DNA of 64,000 nt. It comes from Bacteroidales bacterium (lineage in GTDB: Bacteria > Bacteroidota > Bacteroidia > Bacteroidales > Marinilabiliaceae). Where the stretch lies: positions 60,090-124,089 of the forward strand of contig SUWW01000014.1 in NCBI GenBank assembly GCA_015061285.1. The letters are read 5' to 3'. This document shows, piece by piece, positions 25,809 through 35,094 of the stretch. The position numbers and the translations under genes are program-made. The notes beneath the pieces are model-generated. The model did not search any database. It saw nothing but the letters and a program-made list of their open reading frames with translations, and had not been told where the DNA came from. Within the stretch, counting starts at the first letter, position 1. The number at the start of each line of letters is the position of its first letter.

Positions 25809-28727
25809 TCAGAAAGAAATGCCGAAAATAGCTTCGCTTTTTTTCTTATGCGTATCGGGTAAATAGGAGCTGCGTATACCAATGGTGATGGGGTATGGCA
25901 AGCGTAGCCAATATGTAGAAGCGAAAAGTTCCACGCCCGTACTATGCATAGTGAAGCTATAACTATCATTAGTTGCAACGTCGCATGAGTTTCCGCGAGC
26001 AGCATCGTAGAATAGTGTTGCTCCAATGCGTTTTATATACACAATTGGCCCGATGCTCCAATCGGGGTCGATGATGGGTAGCGAATAGCTTGCGCGAATG
26101 GTTTGTAACTCTCTGTTGTTTATTGCGCTGCAGCCTCGTGGTCGCAAAATGTTGTCGCCATAGTATCGGTGATATTCATATCCAAGCAAATCTTGATAGC
26201 TCTCGCCCATGCCTTTTTGTTGTGCTGCCAAATAGATGACGATGTTATGATGCTTAACAAAGCCTGGTAGATATAAGTATGCTGCTGCTGACTTAATTGA
26301 GCCGTAGTTGGTAGCGAAAGGTGTGTGGCGATAGTTGAGGCGAAGAGCAAAACCGTAGCGAGTGCCTATGTCGCGAGCGGCTGTGCGGCGCATTATGTGG
26401 GTGTACAACCCATATTGCAAGTCGTTGATATTGCTTTGTGCAATAGAGGCGTAAATGTTGTTGTCTGTTGTCTTGTAGTAGTTGCGGCGTGTGTCTATGG
26501 CGACTTCTTGTGCAGTGTAGTCGAATCCATCTATGCGCTCAAGGTCGTAAGCTACGTATGGGGTAATGCGTCTATTCCATGCACCGCTATTCAAAACTAA
26601 TGGTAGTGAAAACGTGAACTTCACTTGCCGTTTTTTGCTCCGAGCATCGTAAGTAAGAAGTGAATAACCAGTGCTAAAACGTGAGTCGCTTATAATGCCC
26701 GAAAACTTATAGTCGGAATAACCATAGGTTGCGCTAACGCCTATACGTACGGGTAGGGCATTGTAGTTAAGTTCGGCTTTTAGAAGTTCGTCTGTGTTGC
26801 CCGAATAGTTGATGCTAACGCCCAATGTGGTGTTGCCAAGTAAGTTTTGAGAAGCTATGCTCATGCGCGAGTTGACCGTTTTGCTGCTTGCATCAACAGT
26901 GGCGGGCCCCCAACTATGAATGCCAAAGATGTGAGCTCGTGAATATGTGTTGCTCTCGTGAGACGAACTGTCGACGAGTGCAGGCATTAATCCTTTTTCA
27001 AATCGAGCAAGCGAATCGGCTATGGCTCTGTCGACGTTGATATACGAGTAATGTTGTGTGCTTGTGTCGGCTTCGACTATGGCATATCCAAGGTCGTTAT
27101 AATTACTATATATAAGTCGATTGTTGTGTATAAATCCATACGCAGCGCCAAATCTTGCTGTGGTTAACCTCGTCAATTTACCTTTTTCGATTGTGTATAT
27201 ATTATCGGTGCCTTCAGCATCGTCGGTTATGGTGATTCCTTCGTTGTTTATGCGAAGAAAACGGAGGTTCGTAAAACGCGGTTCGACGAGTACTTGAATG
27301 GCCTTTGAATGCAAATCGATGACTTCCACCGATTTGCCTTGCGTCGATGTTTTTATGTATGCAATATGCTTGTTGTCAAGCCATTGTGGCGATGAAGCAT
27401 TGTCGGTGATTGGCAACTGTTGGGCAAAAGTTATGTCGCCATTAAACGAAAGAGTACATACGTATTGAAATCCTGCCGAGTCGGTGCGAATGGCAGCTAT
27501 ACTATTGCCATCGGGCGAAATAGTAGGCGATGAGAATCGACCTTTAGCAATCATACGTTGTTTGTCGCATTTGAAGTCGTACATAATTATTGGCGACCAA
27601 CCAGCATTTTCCCAAAGTAAGTGTTGGCGATATTCAGCCCAAACCATTGTGTCGCCGCGTAGGTCGAACGTCAAGTCGTTGAGTATTGATGGTGTTAGTA
27701 GGTGGCGAACTTTGCCATCTCTATTAATAGTTACAAAATCTTCGACTACCGATTGTGAAGTGCGAATGGCCACAATGTCGTCGCCGTGAATCTGTGGTGA
27801 TGTATATGAACAGTAGCGCGAAGGCTTCGTAATTATGGGTGTGATATTTCTGTATGCTGAGACGGGAATGCTGGCGTCGCGAATGCTGTAAAGCGTTTGC
27901 CAATAGCGCATTGCATCGTTGTATAACGCCACTTTGCGAAGCCCTGTTTGCTGGCGAAGCGAGCGGTTGAATGGCACGAGACTGAAACTCTTTCGACCGC
28001 AGTTGGCAATGGCATTTGCCCATACGTCGGCTCCATATTGCAAGCGAGAGGCAGCTACGGTTAGGTAACCACTATGATAATAGTTAGGATACTTATGGCG
28101 AAACGAGCCAAAATATGCTTCATCGTAAGTTGGCGTACGGCCAGTTGCAATCAGTGCGTGCATATCCTGCATGAATGCTGCTTTGCGACCTCTGCCGCCA
28201 TGTGTGAGCGCAGTCTCGGTGGCAACAGCGTCGCCTTCGAGAAGCCATTTGGGTACATATATACCAGCAATGCCGCCAATAATCTGCTCTCCGAATATGC
28301 CATACAAAAATCTTGAAAATCCTTGGTGCAAAAGGCTCATCTGCACGTTGTGTCTATATTCATGTATGGCCAAATGACTTAACCACGAGATGCAATCGCC
28401 ATCATCGTTGGAGAAGTTGTAGAATTCGGCGCGAGCTGGAGCCCATGCCACAAGACCGTTAGAATATGCAGCCAAGGGGTGTATGAGGGTATTTAGCTTT
28501 CGTGCTGGACGTCCCATTGTGGTATAGCCCAGCTGATAGAGCGTGTCGAGCTGAAGAGATGTAGCTTGTGCTGCTGCCTCTTGGTAGTCGGCAAACACAA
28601 GTCGATAGTGAGGTGTGTTTATGCTTCGCCAATGCGTCCGTAGTGGGTCGACGCCAGTGGTGTAGAACTGAGCGTGAACTGCGAGCGAAAGGGTCGTAAA
28701 TATTACTATGAAGCAAAGACGAAGCAT
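25809..28727 (-). CDS. Metalloprotease / beta-propeller / outer-membrane barrel fusion protein
   Basis: A 972-residue exported protein with a signal peptide (1-19, ending VHAQ). Residues about 20-290 resemble a peptidase-MA (gluzincin) domain: HEYRH at 122-126 fits HExxH, and WLLEGDAVATE at 161-171 supplies a glutamate of the kind used as third zinc ligand. Residues about 300-590 look like a TolB/WD40-type propeller, with SPTISPDGNSIAAIR and SSPQWLDNKHIAYI repeats. From about 630 to the end, alternating beta strands finish in AIFGISF with terminal Phe, as in outer-membrane barrels. It is preceded by a membrane-protein gene whose stop codon abuts its ATG. A surface or periplasmic protease tethered to its own barrel is inferred; no substrate is known. 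Confidence 0.75.
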   Translation of the reverse strand: MLRLCFIVIFTTLSLAVHAQFYTTGVDPLRTHWRSINTPHYRLVFADYQEAAAQATSLQLDTLYQLGYTTMGRPARKLNTLIHPLAAYSNGLVAWAPARAEFYNFSNDDGDCISWLSHLAIHEYRHNVQMSLLHQGFSRFLYGIFGEQIIGGIAGIYVPKWLLEGDAVATETALTHGGRGRKAAFMQDMHALIATGRTPTYDEAYFGSFRHKYPNYYHSGYLTVAASRLQYGADVWANAIANCGRKSFSLVPFNRSLRQQTGLRKVALYNDAMRYWQTLYSIRDASIPVSAYRNITPIITKPSRYCSYTSPQIHGDDIVAIRTSQSVVEDFVTINRDGKVRHLLTPSILNDLTFDLRGDTMVWAEYRQHLLWENAGWSPIIMYDFKCDKQRMIAKGRFSSPTISPDGNSIAAIRTDSAGFQYVCTLSFNGDITFAQQLPITDNASSPQWLDNKHIAYIKTSTQGKSVEVIDLHSKAIQVLVEPRFTNLRFLRINNEGITITDDAEGTDNIYTIEKGKLTRLTTARFGAAYGFIHNNRLIYSNYNDLGYAIVEADTSTQHYSYINVDRAIADSLARFEKGLMPALVDSSSHESNTYSRAHIFGIHSWGPATVDASSKTVNSRMSIASQNLLGNTTLGVSINYSGNTDELLKAELNYNALPVRIGVSATYGYSDYKFSGIISDSRFSTGYSLLTYDARSKKRQVKFTFSLPLVLNSGAWNRRITPYVAYDLERIDGFDYTAQEVAIDTRRNYYKTTDNNIYASIAQSNINDLQYGLYTHIMRRTAARDIGTRYGFALRLNYRHTPFATNYGSIKSAAAYLYLPGFVKHHNIVIYLAAQQKGMGESYQDLLGYEYHRYYGDNILRPRGCSAINNRELQTIRASYSLPIIDPDWSIGPIVYIKRIGATLFYDAARGNSCDVATNDSYSFTMHSTGVELFASTYWLRLPYPITIGIRSSYLPDTHKKKSEAIFGISF

Positions 28728-29168
28728 CTATTTGCTCTCTGACTTGGAATGGGTGAGTTTATAGTATATAAACACCATGAAAGCGCAACTAATGACAAAC
28801 AAAAAGCAGCTGTCGCCAAACACTTTATAGCTAAGCCAGCCGATGCCGAGTTGCGAAGCGGCGTAAATGTGAAATCCTATGCGCGCATTGGGTGTAATCA
28901 TAATGCCCAGACCGATGAATTCGAGTATGCAGAAGAGCATGTGGTATCGGCTATGTTCGATCATGTTTCTCATTATTGTCATCATGGTTTGAGGATAGTC
29001 GGCAGGCATATTTATAGCAGCGTCGGAAAGCTGCGTGGAGGCAACGTTGATAGCTTCGCTAAGGCGTTCGTTGCTAACAGAGGAAAGAGCGAGGTCGTAC
29101 CATATCGCACCAAAACATGCAAATGCACTGAAACCTATGGTGATAAGAAGAATTATGCGTTTGTTCAT
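28728..29168 (-). CDS. Small four-helix membrane protein, unknown function
   Basis: A 146-residue protein that I do not recognise. It has an N-terminal hydrophobic segment (about 5-27), a hydrophilic stretch of about 45 residues, and three further hydrophobic segments (about 76-93, 98-114 and 118-136), ending in a short basic/serine tail. Its stop codon lies directly against the start of the protease-barrel gene with no spacing, so the two are almost certainly co-translated. This suggests an accessory or assembly role for the large protein, which is inference. It begins a two-gene unit, separated from galE upstream by a terminator. Confidence 0.65.
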   Translation of the reverse strand: MNKRIILLITIGFSAFACFGAIWYDLALSSVSNERLSEAINVASTQLSDAAINMPADYPQTMMTIMRNMIEHSRYHMLFCILEFIGLGIMITPNARIGFHIYAASQLGIGWLSYKVFGDSCFLFVISCAFMVFIYYKLTHSKSESK

Positions 29169-29207
29169 AAATATGTATATAAATAATTAAGGAGTCGCAA
29201 ATATTAT

Positions 29208-29239
29208 AAAAAAACGGGGCATCAGAGAATGATGTCCCG
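29208..29239 (-). terminator. galE terminator
   Basis: A 10-bp stem, CGGGACATCA / TGATGCCCCG (one G-U pair) read on the minus strand, followed by seven T residues, 50 bp past the galE stop. Confidence 0.88.
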
Positions 29240-29288
29240 CTATAAGGTTGATTTTTACTGATGTGTAGTCAGTTTTGTTCAACTAATA

Positions 29289-30317
29289 CTATTTGATTCC
29301 GCGAACGTGTTTTTCCCAGTTCCAAGCGGAAGCAAGAGTGTCTTCGATGGGCACTTCGGCTTTCCAACCGAGCTCGTTGTTGGCGAGTGTGGTGTCGGCG
29401 TAGATTTGCTCAATATCGCCTGCGCGACGTGCTACAATCTTATAAGGAAGATTAACGCCAGTAGCTTTCATGAAGGCGTTTACAAGTTCCATAACCGAAA
29501 GGCCTTTGCCTGTGCCAATGTTGAAGTATTCGTAGTTGCTCTTATTCTTGCCATTCAAAAGACGAGCGATGGCCACCACGTGAGCTTTAGAGAGGTCTAC
29601 AACGTTGATGTAGTCACGGATTGGCGTGCCATCAGGTGTGTTGTAGTCGTTGCCGAATATTGAGAGCTCTTTGCGTAGGCCAGCAGCGGTTTGTGTGATG
29701 TAAGGAACGAGGTTGTTGGGTACGCCCACTGGACTCTCGCCAATCAATGCCGATGGGTGAGCACCAATAGGGTTGAAGTAGCGTAGTGCTATACCATTGA
29801 TGTCGGCGTTAGCATGGCAAAAATCGCGAATAATGTCTTCGTTTACAGCTTTGGTATTGCCGTAAGGGCTCTCTGCTGGTAGACGTGGTGTGGCCTCGGT
29901 AACAGGGAGCTTCTCTGGTTGACCATATACGGTGCACGATGACGAGAAAACAAGATTGTGAACGCCTGTAAATTTCATAGCCTCAAGAATGTTCATAAGG
30001 CTATTTACATTGTTGCGGTAGTATTCGAGAGGCTTGTTGACACTTTCGCCAACGGCTTTGAAAGCAGCGAAGTGAATTACAGCCTTGATGTCCTTGTGAC
30101 GAAGGAAAAAGTTGAGCACATCAGCGCGGTTTGATAGGTCGAAGTTCTCAAATTCTGGGCGCTTGCCTGTGATTTTAGCTATGTTGTCTACAACTTCTAT
30201 TTTAGAGTTAGAAAGGTTGTCGACTATAATTACGTCGTAGCCTGCTTGCTGAAGTTCAACTACGGTGTGCGATCCGATGAAGCCGGTGCCACCTGTAACA
30301 AGAATAAGATTTGCCAT
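29289..30317 (-). CDS. galE: UDP-glucose 4-epimerase
   Basis: Interconverts UDP-glucose and UDP-galactose in the cytoplasm for galactose use and surface glycan synthesis. The Rossmann motif GGTGFIGSH lies at residues 8-16, SSSCTVYG supplies the catalytic Ser region and YGNTK the Tyr-xxx-Lys pair. The 342-residue length from the ATG at 30317 is normal; the nine residues added by an upstream start are not family-like. It is a single-gene unit with its own terminator. A minus-strand -7 box (TATATTTG) lies 25 bp upstream. Confidence 0.96.
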   Translation of the reverse strand: MANLILVTGGTGFIGSHTVVELQQAGYDVIIVDNLSNSKIEVVDNIAKITGKRPEFENFDLSNRADVLNFFLRHKDIKAVIHFAAFKAVGESVNKPLEYYRNNVNSLMNILEAMKFTGVHNLVFSSSCTVYGQPEKLPVTEATPRLPAESPYGNTKAVNEDIIRDFCHANADINGIALRYFNPIGAHPSALIGESPVGVPNNLVPYITQTAAGLRKELSIFGNDYNTPDGTPIRDYINVVDLSKAHVVAIARLLNGKNKSNYEYFNIGTGKGLSVMELVNAFMKATGVNLPYKIVARRAGDIEQIYADTTLANNELGWKAEVPIEDTLASAWNWEKHVRGIK

Positions 30318-30341
30318 TTGTTGTAATGTTTGTTCGTGGCG

Positions 30342-30349
30342 CAAATATA
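30342..30349 (-). promoter_or_regulatory. Probable -7 box of galE
   Basis: Reads TATATTTG on the minus strand, a perfect TAnnTTTG, 25 bp before the galE start. No TTTG is seen at the ideal spacing upstream. Confidence 0.45.
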
Positions 30350-30459
30350 AGGTTTTGTTTCTTGAGCCATGTCTCCATATAAATAGGAAAAGGGTAAATA
30401 TGAATATATACCGGCTTTTCTCGATTCATTATCTCGTCACGAGAGGTACATACGTAGAT

Positions 30460-30490
30460 AAAAAAGGGCTGCCAATGTGAGGCAGCCCTT
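30460..30490 (-). terminator. glyA terminator
   Basis: Perfect 10-bp stem AAGGGCTGCC / GGCAGCCCTT followed on the minus strand by a T run, 49 bp past the glyA stop. Confidence 0.9.
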
Positions 30491-30538
30491 CAGATAAATA
30501 TATGGTTCTAAATATTACTCTGGTGAGATGATGGTTTA

Positions 30539-31819
30539 TTACCACGCAAACATTGGGCGAGGCTCCATCATCGCATTAACGTCGGCTTTGACAGCTTTGA
30601 TAACGTTCTCGTTCTCTGGGTCGGCAAGCACGCGGTCGATCATATCGACAATGGTGAGCATGTCGGCTTCTTTCAATCCACGTGTGGTGACGGCTGGCGT
30701 GCCGAGACGCAAACCGCTGGTTTGGAATGCCGAACGAGAGTCGAAAGGAACGAGGTTCATATTTACTGTAATGTCAGCTGCTACGAGAGCTTTTTCTGCC
30801 ACTTTGCCAGTGAGTTCAGGATATTTAGGACGGAGGTCTACGAGCATAGAGTGGTTGTCGGTGCCACCGCTTACTATGTAGAATCCTTTGTCAATCATTG
30901 CTTGAGCCATGGCTGCTGCATTCTTCTTGACCTGAGTCTGATACTCTTTGAATTCAGGTTGAAGAGCTTCGCCAAAAGCAACGGCTTTGGCTGCTATCAC
31001 ATGTTCGAGTGGTCCACCTTGCATGCCGGGGAACACTGCCGAATTGATGAGAGAGCCCATGGTACGAACTTCGCCTTTCTTGGTCTTCTTGCCCCAAGGA
31101 TTCTCGAAGTCTTTGCCAAGAATAATCACACCGCCACGAGGACCGCGAAGGGTCTTGTGTGTGGTAGATGTTACGATGTCGGCATATTTAACAGGGTTGT
31201 CGAGCAAACCAGCGGCAATAAGACCTGCAGGGTGAGCCATATCTATCATAAGAAGAGCGCCACAAGCATCGGCAATCTTACGCATGCGAGCGTAGTCCCA
31301 TTCGCGGCTATATGCAGAACCACCACCGATGATGAGTTTTGGTTTTTCGCGCATTGCTACTTCTTCCATCTCGTCGTAGTCCACGCGGCCAGTCTCTTTG
31401 TTGAGGTGATATGCGCATGGTTGGTAGATCATACCCGAAGTGTTGACTGCTGAACCATGTGAGAGGTGACCACCATGGGCAAGGTCGAGACCCATGAATT
31501 TGTCGCCAGGGTTGAGGCAGCAGAAAAGCACAGCACCATTGGCTTGTGCACCCGAGTGAGGTTGAACGTTAACAAACTCTGCGTTGTAGAGTTGCTTAAG
31601 TCTGTCGATGGCAAGTTGCTCCACTTCGTCAACAACCTCGCATCCGCCATAGTGGCGTTTGCCAGGATAGCCTTCGGCATATTTGTTAGTTAAGCACGAC
31701 CCCATGGCTTGCATCACTTGGTCGCTCACAAAATTTTCAGAGGCAATAAGTTCTATTCCTCTCTTCTGGCGTGCATATTCCTTATCAATAAGGTTGAATA
31801 TGGCGTTGTCTCTCTTCAT
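30539..31819 (-). CDS. glyA: Serine hydroxymethyltransferase
   Basis: PLP enzyme that converts serine and tetrahydrofolate into glycine and methylene-tetrahydrofolate in the cytoplasm. The 426-residue length and the motifs [14 protein letters not shown] (about 95-108), [13 protein letters not shown] with the PLP lysine (about 228) and the [10 protein letters not shown] block are typical. It is transcribed alone with its own terminator. A -7 box lies 34 bp upstream, but the expected -33 region falls in a heptanucleotide repeat tract. Confidence 0.97.
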   Translation of the reverse strand: MKRDNAIFNLIDKEYARQKRGIELIASENFVSDQVMQAMGSCLTNKYAEGYPGKRHYGGCEVVDEVEQLAIDRLKQLYNAEFVNVQPHSGAQANGAVLFCCLNPGDKFMGLDLAHGGHLSHGSAVNTSGMIYQPCAYHLNKETGRVDYDEMEEVAMREKPKLIIGGGSAYSREWDYARMRKIADACGALLMIDMAHPAGLIAAGLLDNPVKYADIVTSTTHKTLRGPRGGVIILGKDFENPWGKKTKKGEVRTMGSLINSAVFPGMQGGPLEHVIAAKAVAFGEALQPEFKEYQTQVKKNAAAMAQAMIDKGFYIVSGGTDNHSMLVDLRPKYPELTGKVAEKALVAADITVNMNLVPFDSRSAFQTSGLRLGTPAVTTRGLKEADMLTIVDMIDRVLADPENENVIKAVKADVNAMMEPRPMFAW

Positions 31820-31852
31820 GTGAAAAATTTGACGTTGATGTTATTTTTTCGG

Positions 31853-31860
31853 CAAAGATA
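31853..31860 (-). promoter_or_regulatory. Probable -7 box of glyA
   Basis: Reads TATCTTTG on the minus strand, the same box as in the tRNA-Glu promoter. The matching -33 position is occupied by repeat sequence. Confidence 0.5.
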
Positions 31861-31875
31861 TGTTTTTGTAAAATG

Positions 31876-31903
31876 AGAGTAAAGAGCAAAGTGTAAAGAG
31901 TTA
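31876..31903. repeat. Heptanucleotide tract (AGNGTAR type), 4 units
   Basis: Four consecutive 7-bp units, AGAGTAA, AGAGCAA, AGTGTAA and AGAGTTA, lie 57-84 bp upstream of glyA. It is the same unit family as in the tract after the acetylesterase gene at 36755. Confidence 0.7.
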
Positions 31904-32302
31904 AATTGTTCACGTATGAATTGACTTTTGTAATCTATTTGTCTGTCGTCGTGCATCTCTCTTTGAAGGATAATTTGCCCACATCAACCGTTTCGTTTCT
32001 ATAGTTCCTAATCTCAAACTCCAAATTCGTAGCTTCTATCTCGTAGCCGCAAAATCGTTACTCGTAATTAATAATGTAGAGTATACGAAATGTTACATGT
32101 GTTGTTTGTAATTCTCAGATATATAAATACTTAGCGAGGTCTCAAAAATGTGCGCACAAAATTTGTCGTGTTACATACACAAAACTAATCGTTATAAGCG
32201 CCGAAGTCTTAAAAATTGTTGTGGAGTAGATTTGCGATGTGAAAATTTGTTCGCGAAAGACAAATATGAATAAAGAAACTAATAGTCCGTCAGCTTTGTT
32301 AT

Positions 32303-32397
32303 CGTTGCTTGGAGCAACGATGTGTTGGTTGGTAAAAAATGCATACTATAGAGGTTTGCCCGTAGGTCTTTGTGCTTTTGTTGACCTACGGGTTTTT
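32303..32397 (+). ncRNA. Candidate structured RNA with terminator upstream of GH115
   Basis: A perfect hairpin with arms TCGTTGCT and AGCAACGA is followed by a 10-bp stem CCCGTAGGTC / GACCTACGGG and then TTTTT. The second hairpin is a good intrinsic terminator with no gene before it. A TAGATTTG box at 32227-32234 could serve as its -7 element. It may be a small RNA or a leader for the xylan cluster; no known family is recognised. Confidence 0.4.
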
Positions 32398-32639
32398 ACA
32401 CAAAAAATTCGTCATCTTGCAAATAAATACTGAGTTAATATTATTCATCTGCGTTTTTTTGTTAATAGCGCATACGTCCTACAAATCGGCAGCGATGTCG
32501 ATTGTAGGAACGTTTGCTTTTGCTTATAGCAATAATTTTTGGGGTTCATCGATTCGATTTTGGGGCTTATGCATGTAGTAAAATCAATTTTGATGCCCAT
32601 TTTACGGGTACTATGGCGTAAGGCTTTGAATGCAAATGA

Positions 32640-32647
32640 TATATTTG
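32640..32647 (+). promoter_or_regulatory. Probable -7 box of GH115 operon
   Basis: TATATTTG is a perfect TAnnTTTG, 32 bp before the GH115 start; there is no ideal -33 partner. Confidence 0.4.
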
Positions 32648-32679
32648 CATTTTGTAAAATTTGTAAACTGTCGAAAGAG

Positions 32680-35094
32680 ATGAAACTAAACACTATGCTT
32701 GTTTTGTGTGTATGCACTATGATTTCAATCGTAGCACAAGCACAATTTCATGTGGTAGAAAACGGTAAACCGTGCGAAATATGTATTAGTCCAGTACCCG
32801 ATGCAGGTGTCAAACGTGCTGTTGAGGCTTTAGCTGGTGATGTCCAAGCTATGTGTGGCACTCGTCCACAGATTGTTACGCAGCTTAGCAACGATGTTCC
32901 TCAGATTGTTGTGGGTATATACACAGAAGATCTTCTGAAACCTCTTGCAAAAGCATCGGCTTTGCGCGACTCTACCGAAAAGCATATCATCGATGTCACC
33001 GCGAAGCGCATAGTGATAGCTGGTGCCGACAAGCGAGGTACCATTTATGGCGTTTATCACCTTGCCGAAATGATAGGCGTGTCGCCTTGGACTTGGTGGG
33101 CCGACGTAGATATTATCCGTAGCCAAGATGTAGCGGTGAACGAAGGTAGTTATACCGAAGGCGTTCCATCGGTTAAATATCGAGGCATCTTCCTAAACGA
33201 CGAATGGCCATCACTGGGCTCGTGGGCAAACGAGAAAATGGGCGGTTTCAATAGCAAATTTTACGAACGTGTGTTTGAACTTCTTCTTCGTCTGCGTGCT
33301 AATTTCATCTGGCCTGCTATGTGGGGCTCTGCTTTCTTCGACGACGACCCTCTCAATGGACCTCTTGCCAACGAGATGGGCATCATTGTGGGCACTTCGC
33401 ATCACGAGCCTATGAACCTCGCTCAGCAAGATTGGAAACGTCGTGGCTCGGGTGAATGGAACTATCAGACGAATAAAAAATCTCTCACCGACTTTTGGAC
33501 TTCGGGCATCGAACGCGCTAAAAATTTTGAAACTGTTACCACTGTAGGTATGCGCGGCGATGGTGATATGCCAATGACAGGTCAAGCAAACGCAGATCTG
33601 CTGCAGAAAATCATTAACGATCAACGTAAAATCATAAAGAGTGTCACGGGTAAAAATCCTGCTGATGTGCCGCAAGTGTGGGCGCTATACAAAGAGGTGC
33701 AAGACTACTACGACAAAGGCATGCGCGTGCCCGACGACATCACCATTCTTCTCTCCGATGACAATTGGGGCAACCTTCGACGTCTGCCTTCGGCCAAAGA
33801 GCGCAATCGTAAGGGTGGCTTTGGTATGTACTATCACTTCGACTACGTAGGTGGTCCGCGTAACTATAAATGGCTGAATGTTACTCAGATAGAACGCGTG
33901 TGGGAGCAGATGAAACTCGCATATCAAAATGGAGTAAACCGCATCTGGATTGCCAATGTAGGCGACTTGAAGCCAATGGAGTATCCTATCGACTTCTTCT
34001 TGCGTATGGCTTGGCGTCCAGAGAGTTTCACGCCCGACAATTTGCATACGTATACTGTGAACTTCTGCCGTCAGCAGTTTGGCGAAGAAGCGGCTGAGAC
34101 TGCAGCGTCACTCCTCGAGCGATACACAAAATATAACTCACGCCGCACGCCCGAAATGCTCTCCGATTCGGTCTATTCTGCTAATTATGGCGAATGGGAT
34201 AGAGTGCTCAATGAGTATCGTACGCTCGAACTTGAGGCTCAGCGAATAATGTATACTTTGCCCGAAGAGCGCCGTGTGGCATTTGACGAACTTGTGCTTT
34301 TCCCAATCTCGGCTGTGTGCAACCTCTACGAGATGTATTACGCTGTTATGCGCAACGGCTGGTCGCTTAGCTACAATCGAGGAAATGCTAACGATTGGGC
34401 CGATAAGGTTGAAAAATACTACGACCGCGATTCGCAACTTACGCAGCACTACCACGAACTGCGTGGTGGCAAGTGGAATCACATGATGGACCAAACGCAC
34501 ATTGGCTACTATTATTGGCAGCAGCCCGATCAGCAAAGTATGCCAAATGTTGGCTGTGTGATGGACGACGATGAAGACTTGGGTTCTAAATACTTTGTCG
34601 AGGACAATGGCTATATATCCATAGATATGGAGAACTATTCCGTAAAACGTGGTAACTGGTCTGTAGTGCCAAATCTTGGTCGTACGTCGTCGGCTATGAT
34701 ATATTCCGACTTGAGCGATACTACATACTTAGAGTATGCTATCGAGAGTGAGATTGTTGGCCTTGTGCGAGCTCACGTCTACTGCTCGCCAAATCTCGAC
34801 CCTAAATCTACTGGTGTACGTTTTGCCGTATGTATCGATGGGGGCGAAGAGACTATTGTCGACTTGCTCGAAGGTGGCATGAATGATATGAAACTTTATA
34901 AATGGCAAGGCGAACGCATTGTCGTATCTAATATTAACCTGAAACTCGTGCTCATGGGACGTCACAATGTGCGCATCCGTCCGCTGACGGAAGGCATTGT
35001 GTTCCAGCATGTAGATTTCGATTTTGGTGGATTGTTGCCTACATATTTAGGTGCACCGCCCACCAAAATTCTTTATTCCGAACAGAAAAAATGA
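32680..35094 (+). CDS. GH115 alpha-glucuronidase, periplasmic
   Basis: Removes (4-O-methyl)glucuronic acid side chains from glucuronoxylan. The ATG at 32680 gives a proper signal peptide (MKLNTMLVLCVCTMISIVAQA); the upstream open frame is not signal-like. An N-terminal alpha/beta domain (to about 150) is followed by the GH115 barrel with KYRGIFLNDEWPSLGSWA, LRANFIWPAMWG, GTSHHEPMNLAQQDW and GMRGDGDMPM. The C-terminal part holds helical and beta-sandwich regions such as NGYISIDMENYS. At 804 residues it is slightly shorter than many homologues. It overlaps the esterase gene by 4 bp and heads the xylan cluster. Confidence 0.93.
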   Translation: MKLNTMLVLCVCTMISIVAQAQFHVVENGKPCEICISPVPDAGVKRAVEALAGDVQAMCGTRPQIVTQLSNDVPQIVVGIYTEDLLKPLAKASALRDSTEKHIIDVTAKRIVIAGADKRGTIYGVYHLAEMIGVSPWTWWADVDIIRSQDVAVNEGSYTEGVPSVKYRGIFLNDEWPSLGSWANEKMGGFNSKFYERVFELLLRLRANFIWPAMWGSAFFDDDPLNGPLANEMGIIVGTSHHEPMNLAQQDWKRRGSGEWNYQTNKKSLTDFWTSGIERAKNFETVTTVGMRGDGDMPMTGQANADLLQKIINDQRKIIKSVTGKNPADVPQVWALYKEVQDYYDKGMRVPDDITILLSDDNWGNLRRLPSAKERNRKGGFGMYYHFDYVGGPRNYKWLNVTQIERVWEQMKLAYQNGVNRIWIANVGDLKPMEYPIDFFLRMAWRPESFTPDNLHTYTVNFCRQQFGEEAAETAASLLERYTKYNSRRTPEMLSDSVYSANYGEWDRVLNEYRTLELEAQRIMYTLPEERRVAFDELVLFPISAVCNLYEMYYAVMRNGWSLSYNRGNANDWADKVEKYYDRDSQLTQHYHELRGGKWNHMMDQTHIGYYYWQQPDQQSMPNVGCVMDDDEDLGSKYFVEDNGYISIDMENYSVKRGNWSVVPNLGRTSSAMIYSDLSDTTYLEYAIESEIVGLVRAHVYCSPNLDPKSTGVRFAVCIDGGEETIVDLLEGGMNDMKLYKWQGERIVVSNINLKLVLMGRHNVRIRPLTEGIVFQHVDFDFGGLLPTYLGAPPTKILYSEQKK

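Larger units (their letters stand above)
31820..32679. other. Intergenic region between glyA and GH115
   Basis: An 860-bp divergent gap without a convincing gene. From left to right it holds the glyA -7 box (31853), a four-unit heptamer tract (31876-31903), a structured plus-strand stretch ending in a strong terminator (32303-32397), an imperfect inverted repeat built on TCCTACAA and TTGTAGGA (about 32477-32509), and a TATATTTG box just before GH115. A 64-codon open frame (32239-32433) crosses the terminator and is probably not a gene. Confidence 0.55.

Noticed and set aside
32239..32433. 64-codon open frame upstream of GH115
   Set aside because: It runs through a strong terminator hairpin and has no recognisable product.
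32539..32679. Longer N-terminus for GH115
   Set aside because: It would start at TTG, place 47 residues before a perfect signal peptide and overlap a -7 promoter box.
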